The notes beneath the pieces were generated by a model. It ran no database searches, was not told the DNA's origin, and worked only from the letters and a program-made list of their open reading frames with translations. This document shows positions 8,163 to 15,294 of a stretch of 64,000 nt of DNA, piece after piece. A program made the position numbers and the translations under genes. The stretch's first letter is position 1. The number at the start of each line of letters is the position of its first letter. Source of the stretch: an uncultured Methanobacterium sp. (GTDB lineage Archaea > Methanobacteriota > Methanobacteria > Methanobacteriales > Methanobacteriaceae); contig NZ_OY762552.1 of assembly GCF_963666025.1 (NCBI RefSeq), positions 2,692,501-2,756,500 on the forward strand. Direction: 5' to 3'.

Positions 8163-9059
8163 TTATATCACATCTTTTTCTATAGTTTTAACTATACTAT
8201 TAAGTTCCTCAAAAGTTGGATTAATTTCCAATATTTTTACTGGAACGTTATTCACAAGTTTGGAGCATTGTTCTAAATTTTTAGAAAGCTCGTTTCCATC
8301 AAATAATTTATAACAATAAGAATTTTTAATTAACTCCATCAAAGCTTTAATCGAGCTTATTTCTTTAACTTTAGTGTTTTGCCCCCTTTCAATTAAATAA
8401 ATAGCTTTAAGAGGTTCAGTTATAGATGAAATATTGTTAGAAATATTATAAGAACGTTTTTGAGTATTAGAATGAATTTTGGGCATTAATTCAGGATTTT
8501 CGTTTATATTTCTAATAACTTTAGGCCAAAGTTTTAATCTAGGGGGGCCCTGATATACTGTTGGATAGTTTTCATTTAATCCAATGCTAACTACATCATC
8601 TGATATTAAGTGATTTCCTTGCTTATGTAATGCCAGTGAAGTAGTTGATTTGCCTTTACCACTTTTTCCCAAAAGAATAATTGCACCTTTATCCTTTATA
8701 TTAACTGCATTTGCATGGAATACCAATCGATTATTTAAATGTAGTAAAATTGCAAATCCATGTCCTAAAAGTAAGTATCTTATAAAACTATTTTCTAATC
8801 CGCTTTCAGGATTTATTGTTATTCGATTTTTTATAATTGAAAAAATATTGATATTATCCCATAACAGGTAAATGCAATTAGATTTAAGTCGTACCTTGGT
8901 TAATGGGCTGAAAAAAAATTCTTTAAAATTTTTATTGGGGAAATCAGTTTTTCCAAAATGGATAATCACATTAACAGATGATATTTTTTGTTCTGTCAAC
9001 TCTGGAAGAGATATCTCTGATATTATGTTTAATCCATGGGAATGATAATTATATTTCAT
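8163..9059 (-). CDS. HprK-like kinase, probable lasso-peptide kinase (second copy)
   Basis: 298 residues, similar in layout to the copy at 3371: FHANAV at 114-119, P-loop GKSGKGKS at 131-138, and paired Asp 154-155 in a ISDDV segment; both proteins end with a related NNVPVK/NNVTVK segment followed by an acidic tail. It starts 21 bases after the stop of the precursor gene on the same strand, so precursor and kinase probably form a two-gene transcript. That arrangement supports it as the kinase that modifies this precursor, in line with the characterised kinases that phosphorylate the C-terminal Ser of paeninodin-type precursors. No Shine-Dalgarno is evident, consistent with translation coupled to the precursor. 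Very AT-rich, like the downstream part of the cyclase gene. Confidence 0.82.
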   Translation of the reverse strand: MKYNYHSHGLNIISEISLPELTEQKISSVNVIIHFGKTDFPNKNFKEFFFSPLTKVRLKSNCIYLLWDNINIFSIIKNRITINPESGLENSFIRYLLLGHGFAILLHLNNRLVFHANAVNIKDKGAIILLGKSGKGKSTTSLALHKQGNHLISDDVVSIGLNENYPTVYQGPPRLKLWPKVIRNINENPELMPKIHSNTQKRSYNISNNISSITEPLKAIYLIERGQNTKVKEISSIKALMELIKNSYCYKLFDGNELSKNLEQCSKLVNNVPVKILEINPTFEELNSIVKTIEKDVI

Positions 9060-9080
9060 AAAAAAAGAGAATTTATTTAA

Positions 9081-9209
9081 TTAGCTGTATTCACCCATAT
9101 CTCCGTCTTCAGAGGCTACGTTCCATGCTTTTGTTAAGCGTTTAACAGAGTCATGGGTTACTAAACGAGGTTTTTCATAGTTTGAAGTTTTTTTATCAAT
9201 CTTATTCAT
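9081..9209 (-). CDS. Candidate lasso-peptide precursor A (42 residues)
   Basis: ATG at 9207-9209, stop TAA at 9081-9083, GTGA five bases upstream of the start. The leader (residues 1-27) contains YEKPRL at 11-16, the YxxPxL motif recognised by B1 proteins, and ends in LTK, with Thr at position -2 as in most lasso leaders. The predicted core is residues 28-42, AWNVASEDGDMGEYS: Ala1 for the ring amine, Glu7 or Asp8 as ring acceptor (7- or 8-residue ring), and a tail ending in Ser15. The C-terminal Ser is the residue phosphorylated in paeninodin-type peptides, and the kinase gene follows after 21 bases. Leader and core are unlike any other frame nearby. What is inferred: the cut site, the ring acceptor and the modification. 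A 15-residue core is near the short end for the class. Confidence 0.82.
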   Translation of the reverse strand: MNKIDKKTSNYEKPRLVTHDSVKRLTKAWNVASEDGDMGEYS

Positions 9210-9249
9210 AAATATCACTAATGGTTTATAGTTATATAGTTTCTTATTT

Positions 9250-9279
9250 TTTTAAAAAATTATAGGGAGAAATTCTCCC
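9250..9279 (-). terminator. Hairpin terminator of the thioester adhesin
   Basis: GGGAGAAATTCTCCC at 9265-9279 is an inverted repeat (GGGAG/CTCCC plus inner A/T pairs), followed on the minus strand by a six-T run at 9254-9259. It lies just after the adhesin stop (9288) and upstream of the precursor, separating the two transcripts or attenuating read-through into the precursor. Confidence 0.6.
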
Positions 9280-9287
9280 ATCTAATT

Positions 9288-12200
9288 TTAGTTTGGATAA
9301 ATGCTTTGTCCGTTGTTGGTTGCCCACCAGTCGTAGGTGCTGGTTGAGGATCTGTATATGCTATTTGCAGCAGGGGCAGTGTATCTTACTAGTAGTCTTA
9401 GGGTTGCTGTTTCTCCTATGCCGCTGTTGTAGCTTAGTGTTCCTATGTTCCAGAGTCCGTTACTGTATGTTCCTTTGGTGTGTGTTTCTGATATTAGGGT
9501 TAGTCCAGGTGATAATATGTCTTGTAGTTTGTAACCTGTGGCGTTGCTGGGGCCGTTGTTGGTGGCGGTTATGGTTATGTAGAATTCGTCGCCAATGTTT
9601 GGTGAGTAATTGGTTGCTGTTTGGGTAACTTCAATGTCTGCGGAGTTTGGTGTGGTGATGTTCCAGTTAGTTGTTTTTGTTTGTCCATCTGCTGTGATTG
9701 TGGAGTTGATGTAGTGTAGTCCGATTATTCTGTTAATTAGTGTGTATTCGAATGTTGCTAGTGTGTTACCGGGTAAGTTGCCTAGGGTCCATGTCAGGAT
9801 TCTAGTTATTGAGTTATATTCGAATGAATCTCCACTTCGGAGGTTAGCTGACAAAAACTCCATACCCTCAGGTAAAGGTATTTCTATAACAACTTTATTT
9901 AATTCATTTGCTAAGTTGTTTTTTACGGTTATGACGAATGGTATCATTACATTGTAATGCCAATCGTTTCTTGAACCATAAGCATAAGATTCTGTAGTGA
10001 TGTTTGGAGTAGGTGCATCATAAGATCCAAATGTCAAAGTTTGTCCGTTGTTGGTTGCCCACCAGTCGTAGGTGCTGGTTGAGGATCTGTATATGCTATT
10101 TGCAGCAGGGGCAGTGTATCTTACTAGTAGTCTTAGGGTTGCTGTTTCTCCTATGCCGCTGTTGTAGCTTAGTGTTCCTATGTTCCAGAGTCCGTTACTG
10201 TATGTTCCTTTGGTGTGTGTTTCTGATATTAGGGTTAGTCCAGGTGATAATATGTCTTGTAGTTTGTAACCTGTGGCGTTGCTGGGGCCGTTGTTGGTGG
10301 CGGTTATGGTTATGTAGAATTCGTCGCCAATGTTTGGTGAGTAATTGGTTGCTGTTTGGGTAACTTCAATGTCTGCGGAGTTTGGTGTGGTGATGTTCCA
10401 GTTAGTTGTTTTTGTTTGTCCATCTGCTGTGATTGTGGAGTTGATGTAGTGTAGTCCGATTATTCTGTTAATTAGTGTGTATTCGAATGTTGCTAGTGTG
10501 TTACCGGGTAAGTTGCCTAGGGTCCATGTCAGGATTCTAGTTATTGAGTTATATTCGAATGAATCTCCACTACGGAGGTTAGCTGACAAAAACTCCATAC
10601 CCTCAGGTAAAGGTGTTTCCACAATTACTCTATTTATTTCGTCAGCTAAGTTGTTTTTTACGGTTATGACGAATGGTATCATTACATTGTAATGCCAATC
10701 GTTTCTTGAACCATAAGCATAAGATTCCACAGTGAAATCTAAAGCTTTAGTGTAAAATCCTTTAATGCTGTTTGGTAATAATGGAGTGTATTCTGTTTGG
10801 TTGATTTGAGTAACTGTGTTATTAACAGAATTTCCAAGCATTCCTATGGTAGCAATTCCATTAATTGTTAAAGTAGCATTTTCTAGGTATGTTAATGAAG
10901 GTATATTCCAAATGCCGGTGGCCAGGTTAAATGTTCCAATACTGGGTGTTCCTGCAGTAAATCCTACCGGTATGATATCACTAATGTTGATGTTTGTAGC
11001 GGTATCAAATCCGTTGTTTGTTACAGTTACTATAAAGTTTACAACATCTCCAACATTTACAGGGTTATTCACTGTTTGAGCTATTGAAAGATTGGCGATT
11101 TTAGTGTAAACTGGAATACTGGTACTGTTACCTGGTGCGGGGTTGTATTCAGTCTGGTTAATCTCAAGAGCATTATTAGTTATGTTGGTTCCAGCCATGC
11201 TGGTTCCAGCTTTTCCAGTTATGGTTAAGGTTGCGCTGGTATATTTTTGAAGGAAATCAATACTCCAAATTCCAGTTGCAGGGTCGTAGGTTCCCACAGA
11301 AGATGTTACAGTAACATCAGTTAATCCTGCAGGTACCACGTCTTTTATTTTTATGTTAGTAGCGTTATCCGGTCCACTACAGTAAGCGTTAACAACATAT
11401 GTCACATTGTCTCCTACATTCACAGTTACTGAACCGGTGCTCTGACCGTTTACAGTTTGAGTGATTATTGGGTCAGAAAGTTTGGTGTAAATGGTGGCAG
11501 TGTTGCTGCTGGGCAGACTGTTGTATTCAGTCTGGTTGATTCTGTTCACCGTGTTATTGGTGGTTAGTCCGGCCATTGCTGCGGTTGCTTTACCAGTTAT
11601 GGTTAAAGTTGTGGTTTCACCGTTAGCCAGTGAAGATATGCTCCATACTCCGCCTGAGTAGCTGCTTCCACTTCCAGGAGTTATGGATGTGGGGGTAAAT
11701 CCAGCCGGTAAATTTTCTGCAATGTTAATATTACTGGCACTGTTAGGTCCATTGTTTGTGGCAGTTACCACTATGGTTACAGTGTCACCTACGTTAATTG
11801 TGCCACTGGTTCCACCATTGACGGTTTGAGTTAATTCCACATTGGCCTGGTTAGTGTAAAGAGTGGTGCTGGTGGTTGCTGGTGATGGGTTGTATTCGGT
11901 TTGTGCTGTTCTGTTGGCGTAGTTGGTGGTGGTTAGACCGGCCATTGCTGCGGTGATTTTCCCGGTTATGGTTAGAATTGCTGTTGAACCGCTGTTGAGG
12001 ATACCTATGTTCCATAGTCCAGTGGTGGGGTTGTAAGTTCCGGATCCTCCTGTGTTGTAGTTAATATCAGTGAGTCCGGAAGGTAGTAAATCAGTTATCT
12101 GTAATCCTGTGGCTGGGTCCAGTCCGTGATTTACTGCAGTTATAACGTAAGTTACGGTGTCTCCTACATTGGCTGTTGCACTGTTTCCACCATTAACTGT

Positions 12201-14225
12201 TTGGGATACAGTAACGTTTGCTATTTTGGCGTATAGTGTGGTGCTGGTGGTTGCTGCTAGGGGGTTGTATTCGGTTTGTGCTGTTCTATTGGCGTAGTTG
12301 GTGGTGGTTAGTCCGGCCATTGCTGCAGTGATTTTTCCAGTTATAGTTAAAATGGTGGTTGAGCTTGCGGTTAAAGTTCCAATGTTCCACAGTCCAGTGG
12401 TTGGGTTGAAGCTTCCTGCTCCGTTTATACTGTAGTTTATGTTACTTAATCCAGTTGGTATCAGGTCAGTTATCTGTAATCCTGTGGCTGAATCTAATCC
12501 ATTATTCACTGCAGTTATAACGTAGGTTACGGTGTCTCCTACATTGCCTGTGGTGCTGCTTCCACCATTTACAGTTTGAGAAACTGCCACATTGGCTATT
12601 TTAGTGTAAACTGCAGCACTTGTGGTGTTAGATCTGCTGTTGTATTGTTCCTGAAAAGTTCTGGTGGCAGTGTTGGTGGTGGTTAGTCCGGCCATTGCTG
12701 CAGTTGCTTTACCGCTTATGGTAAGGGTGGCACTTGCACCGTTTGCTAGTGTGGGTATGGTCCAGACACCGTTGTAGTAGGTTCCCACCGATGGAGTGAC
12801 AGTCACTCCACTTAATCCTCCCGGCACTATATCTGAGATCAATATACCGGTTGCAGTGCTGGTTCCATAGTTATGGGCAGTGACAGTGTAAGTTACAGTG
12901 TCACCTACATTCACAGGTGTGTTTGCAGTTTGAGTTAAAGCCACATCGGCTGTTTGTGCGGTATTAATTATGGAAAATCCAGAAATAGTTAAAGGTAAAA
13001 CATTTCTGGCCACCAGGTTCTGTTTCCGGGTGGCGGCGTACTGGTCATCGTATAACAGGTTCCCGTAGTTTCCACTGACATATGCAGTTAGCACTGCATT
13101 TGCATTATTTCCAATGTTGGATAAAGTCACGGTAACCTGTCCATTAGCATCAGTAGTAGCTGAAGTCCGGCTTAATGTTCCTCTTGTAGTTTGGAAGTTG
13201 ACAGTCACGCCCTGCAGGGGGTTCCCGTTAATATCCCGAACAGTTGCAGTGATGGTGACAGAGCCACTATTGGCTATGGTGGTTTGTGATGGTGTTACAG
13301 TTATATTGTAAGGGTACTGCATGGAAACAGCTTCACCTATAATAGTTAAAGCTCTGTTCCGGACAGTGTAATCATCCCACCAATTTCGCATAACTCCATC
13401 CAGGGGGGCAGTCATGTACTGGTAATAAGTTCCCACCGGAGCTGAAGCGTTATAAGCTCCGTAAGGCGCTGAAGTAAAGTACCAGATTGCACACTGGATT
13501 GCTGCGGCTTCATTAGCAGAAGTAGGATTGTAATGGTTTAAAATGTAACTAACTTTACCCCAGTCCACTCCACTGGGTAAATCTCCTGCAGTTCCAGGGA
13601 GAGGTCCGTTAACCAATAAAGTGTCACCCATGCTTATGGGGGTGAATAAATCAATACAGTAAGCAACATAGGTTGTCCCGTCAACTCTAACGTTAATTAC
13701 TCCTGCAAACCCGTTTTTATTTTGCCCCTGGATATAAACAGTTTGACCGTTACCGGTACTGGTTAAAGTTGCAGATTTGGGGGTTAATTGGAAGTTTGAA
13801 GTACCGTATTTATTGGGATCAGTTGGATAATTAGGACCATTACTCACAGTCACACTTTGGGTTACGGAGGTACATCCCATGTAACTGACTACAATATTAA
13901 AGGTCGTGGCAGTGCTGTAAAAATTCAGGAGATAATGCCCATTGGCATCGGTAGTGGTACTGGCTAAGACATTACCACCAACTGAATTTGCAGTGACAGT
14001 TGCACCTTCCAACGGTCTTACATGACCATATTCATTTACAGTTACTGTTCCATTTATGATAGGATCTGATCCAGAACAGTTAACATCTGCTGTTGCATTG
14101 ATAGTTGTTTCATTGCTTGTTTGATTTAAAGCAGCTGCAGATGTGCCAGCAATTGCCAGGACAAATGCAAACGCTAAAATAAGCATTAAAAATTGTTTTT
14201 TAATTTTTATTTTTAATTCCCCCAA
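9288..14225 (-). CDS. Large secreted adhesin with thioester, Ig-like and DUF11 domains
   Basis: 1645 residues. A signal peptide (KIKIKK then hydrophobic, GTSA near 30) precedes a carboxypeptidase-regulatory-like domain (about 55-130). Residues about 160-300 look like a thioester domain of Gram-positive adhesins: Cys190 in YCIDL and Gln244 in AIQCAIW are the expected Cys-Gln pair. An invasin-like Ig domain follows (about 305-390), then a long series of DUF11 repeats with conserved NVGDTVTY and GLTTTN segments. The last 490 residues are two nearly identical 245-residue modules. No C-terminal membrane anchor or sortase-like signal is seen. The start is unclear: the TTG at 14225 lies within GGGGG, in-frame ATA is at 14210, and the first ATG (14186) would lose the basic signal-peptide end. 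The gene splits the lasso cluster. Confidence 0.82.
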   Translation of the reverse strand: MGELKIKIKKQFLMLILAFAFVLAIAGTSAAALNQTSNETTINATADVNCSGSDPIINGTVTVNEYGHVRPLEGATVTANSVGGNVLASTTTDANGHYLLNFYSTATTFNIVVSYMGCTSVTQSVTVSNGPNYPTDPNKYGTSNFQLTPKSATLTSTGNGQTVYIQGQNKNGFAGVINVRVDGTTYVAYCIDLFTPISMGDTLLVNGPLPGTAGDLPSGVDWGKVSYILNHYNPTSANEAAAIQCAIWYFTSAPYGAYNASAPVGTYYQYMTAPLDGVMRNWWDDYTVRNRALTIIGEAVSMQYPYNITVTPSQTTIANSGSVTITATVRDINGNPLQGVTVNFQTTRGTLSRTSATTDANGQVTVTLSNIGNNANAVLTAYVSGNYGNLLYDDQYAATRKQNLVARNVLPLTISGFSIINTAQTADVALTQTANTPVNVGDTVTYTVTAHNYGTSTATGILISDIVPGGLSGVTVTPSVGTYYNGVWTIPTLANGASATLTISGKATAAMAGLTTTNTATRTFQEQYNSRSNTTSAAVYTKIANVAVSQTVNGGSSTTGNVGDTVTYVITAVNNGLDSATGLQITDLIPTGLSNINYSINGAGSFNPTTGLWNIGTLTASSTTILTITGKITAAMAGLTTTNYANRTAQTEYNPLAATTSTTLYAKIANVTVSQTVNGGNSATANVGDTVTYVITAVNHGLDPATGLQITDLLPSGLTDINYNTGGSGTYNPTTGLWNIGILNSGSTAILTITGKITAAMAGLTTTNYANRTAQTEYNPSPATTSTTLYTNQANVELTQTVNGGTSGTINVGDTVTIVVTATNNGPNSASNINIAENLPAGFTPTSITPGSGSSYSGGVWSISSLANGETTTLTITGKATAAMAGLTTNNTVNRINQTEYNSLPSSNTATIYTKLSDPIITQTVNGQSTGSVTVNVGDNVTYVVNAYCSGPDNATNIKIKDVVPAGLTDVTVTSSVGTYDPATGIWSIDFLQKYTSATLTITGKAGTSMAGTNITNNALEINQTEYNPAPGNSTSIPVYTKIANLSIAQTVNNPVNVGDVVNFIVTVTNNGFDTATNINISDIIPVGFTAGTPSIGTFNLATGIWNIPSLTYLENATLTINGIATIGMLGNSVNNTVTQINQTEYTPLLPNSIKGFYTKALDFTVESYAYGSRNDWHYNVMIPFVITVKNNLADEINRVIVETPLPEGMEFLSANLRSGDSFEYNSITRILTWTLGNLPGNTLATFEYTLINRIIGLHYINSTITADGQTKTTNWNITTPNSADIEVTQTATNYSPNIGDEFYITITATNNGPSNATGYKLQDILSPGLTLISETHTKGTYSNGLWNIGTLSYNSGIGETATLRLLVRYTAPAANSIYRSSTSTYDWWATNNGQTLTFGSYDAPTPNITTESYAYGSRNDWHYNVMIPFVITVKNNLANELNKVVIEIPLPEGMEFLSANLRSGDSFEYNSITRILTWTLGNLPGNTLATFEYTLINRIIGLHYINSTITADGQTKTTNWNITTPNSADIEVTQTATNYSPNIGDEFYITITATNNGPSNATGYKLQDILSPGLTLISETHTKGTYSNGLWNIGTLSYNSGIGETATLRLLVRYTAPAANSIYRSSTSTYDWWATNNGQSIYPN
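9305..9992 (-). repeat. 735-base-period direct repeat, copy 1 (adhesin C-terminus)
   Basis: Nearly identical to 10040-10727, offset 735 bases. The main differences are a patch near 9880-9925, where bases and some residues differ. Each copy encodes one Trp-containing module plus one DUF11 domain. High identity implies a recent duplication or gene conversion. Confidence 0.9.
10040..10727 (-). repeat. 735-base-period direct repeat, copy 2 (adhesin C-terminus)
   Basis: Partner of 9305-9992; see that entry. Copy number may vary between strains or collapse in short-read assemblies. Confidence 0.9.
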
Positions 14226-14387
14226 TGGATTTTATGCGATAAACCTTTTTTTGAGCTTAACAACCCATCTCCCAACCAATTTTTATTGTCGGTGGTGAGC
14301 AATATAAACTCTTGAGATTAATATTCTCCTTGACAATTTTCTATGTGATTGTTTATATATAAAGGTTCCTAATACTGCTTATAAGTG

Positions 14388-14434
14388 TGTGAAAATCCGC
14401 ACAAACTCTTTATAAGTATGTGACATATTTCACT
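14388..14434. promoter_or_regulatory. Second pair of CRP-like palindromes
   Basis: TGTGA-N6-GCACA at 14388-14403 and TGTGA-N6-TCACT at 14419-14434, centres 31 bases apart (about three turns). Both copies are directly preceded by TTATAAGTRTG. Order and half-site changes are the same as at 4643-4680. Confidence 0.65.
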
Positions 14435-14463
14435 AAAACCAGGAAAAAAAATTGGTGAACAAT

Positions 14464-14493
14464 ATGATAAGCGATGATGAATATTTCAATTAA
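14464..14493 (+). other. Possible nine-codon leader ORF
   Basis: ATG at 14464 with GGTGA at 14454-14458, five bases upstream, encodes MISDDEYFN and stops. The ribosome site is as good as those of real genes here. It could be a leader peptide, a remnant of a gene start, or chance. Confidence 0.25.
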
Positions 14494-14543
14494 ACTAAGT
14501 TTGTGACAATTCAATATAAATGTTGCTTTTTTATATTTAATGC

Positions 14544-14559
14544 TGTGAAAAGGGTCACA
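14544..14559. promoter_or_regulatory. CRP-like palindrome, perfect half-sites
   Basis: TGTGA-AAAGGG-TCACA. Located upstream of the B2 gene and far upstream of the divergent adhesin. Confidence 0.6.
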
Positions 14560-14614
14560 AAGGATTTTCAGAAATTGTGATTTTTTATTGAAATTATGGG
14601 TTAAAATAACATTT

Positions 14615-14630
14615 TGTGAGGATCATCACA
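14615..14630. promoter_or_regulatory. CRP-like palindrome, perfect half-sites
   Basis: TGTGA-GGATCA-TCACA, 71 bases after the previous palindrome and about 60 bases upstream of the predicted B2 TATA element at 14691-14698. Confidence 0.6.
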
Positions 14631-14802
14631 AAACATTTTTTTACTTTGAGTGGACTGTGAACGATAAGGGGAGAAATTACTTCTGATATATTATATAAGA
14701 AATTACAGAACTTTAGAATGAAATCAGTTTAGTCAAAATTGTGATAAATTTTAGTTACAAATTTGCTACGAGTAGCGGAATACTCAAATTTAGGGATAGA
14801 AC

Positions 14803-15231
14803 ATGGGAATAATATCAAGTTTTATAAGATTACCTTCCAGGGAAAAACTGGTTGCCATTCAATCCCTTTACTGGGTGTTCATTATCCGGATTATGATCTG
14901 GATATTCCCCTTTCATTCAGTTCAAAAAAGAGTTCAAAAAATTGTTGCTAACTCTAATCCTCATATCAACCACTCAATGCCCATGTCTCAGCTCAGACTC
15001 ATGATCTTGGTGGCTGCCAGATACGTACCCCGGGCCACCTGCTTGATACAGGCACTGGCTGGTTTTATATTATTTTCCAAGTACGGTTACAGTACTTCCA
15101 TCAAAATTGGGGTTTTAACAGAAAATGGGGAGTTTGAAGCTCATGCCTGGCTTGAACACAATGATTCAGTGGTACTGGGAGAATCTGAAAAGGGTTTTAA
15201 AACAATAATGGATATTGGTGGGGATCAGTGA
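14803..15231 (+). CDS. Lasso-peptide leader peptidase B2 (transglutaminase-like)
   Basis: 142 residues, the usual length for a stand-alone B2 protein. Cys80 in ATCLIQALAG and His114 in FEAHAWLE are the catalytic pair of the transglutaminase-like (Transglut_core3) family that cleaves lasso leaders after delivery by B1. The N-terminal 60 residues contain a hydrophobic stretch and helices common in this family. The exporter gene follows 63 bases downstream on the same strand, probably as one transcript. The gene is separated from B1 and the cyclase by the 5-kb adhesin. A frame starting at 14763 in another phase is a shadow. The start ATG has only a weak ribosome site (AGGGAT). Confidence 0.88.
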   Translation: MGIISSFIRLPSREKLVAIQSLYWVFIIRIMIWIFPFHSVQKRVQKIVANSNPHINHSMPMSQLRLMILVAARYVPRATCLIQALAGFILFSKYGYSTSIKIGVLTENGEFEAHAWLEHNDSVVLGESEKGFKTIMDIGGDQ

Positions 15232-15294
15232 GAATTTCTGGATATATTTTATGTATTCAAGATATTTTCGCATTAATACTAAGAGGAAATTATA

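Larger units (their letters stand above)
14226..14802. other. Divergent control region between adhesin and lasso B2 genes
   Basis: A 577-base region rich in TGTGA elements: the pair at 14388-14434, two perfect palindromes at 14544-14559 and 14615-14630, and half-sites near 14344, 14507, 14655 and 14740. TATA-like elements are TTTATATATAAA at 14352-14363 (symmetrical), TTTATATT on the minus strand near 14303-14310 for the adhesin, and TTATATAA at 14691-14698 for B2. A nine-codon frame with a good ribosome site is at 14464-14493. No longer gene is convincing. Confidence 0.6.

Noticed and set aside
3371..9059. HPr kinase of a PTS system
   Set aside because: No HPr or PTS components are seen, and both genes lie in the lasso cluster; one is coupled to the precursor.
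14763..14951. 62-codon ORF upstream of B2 as a second precursor
   Set aside because: It overlaps B2 in another phase, lacks YxxPxL and the Thr(-2) pattern, and looks like a shadow.
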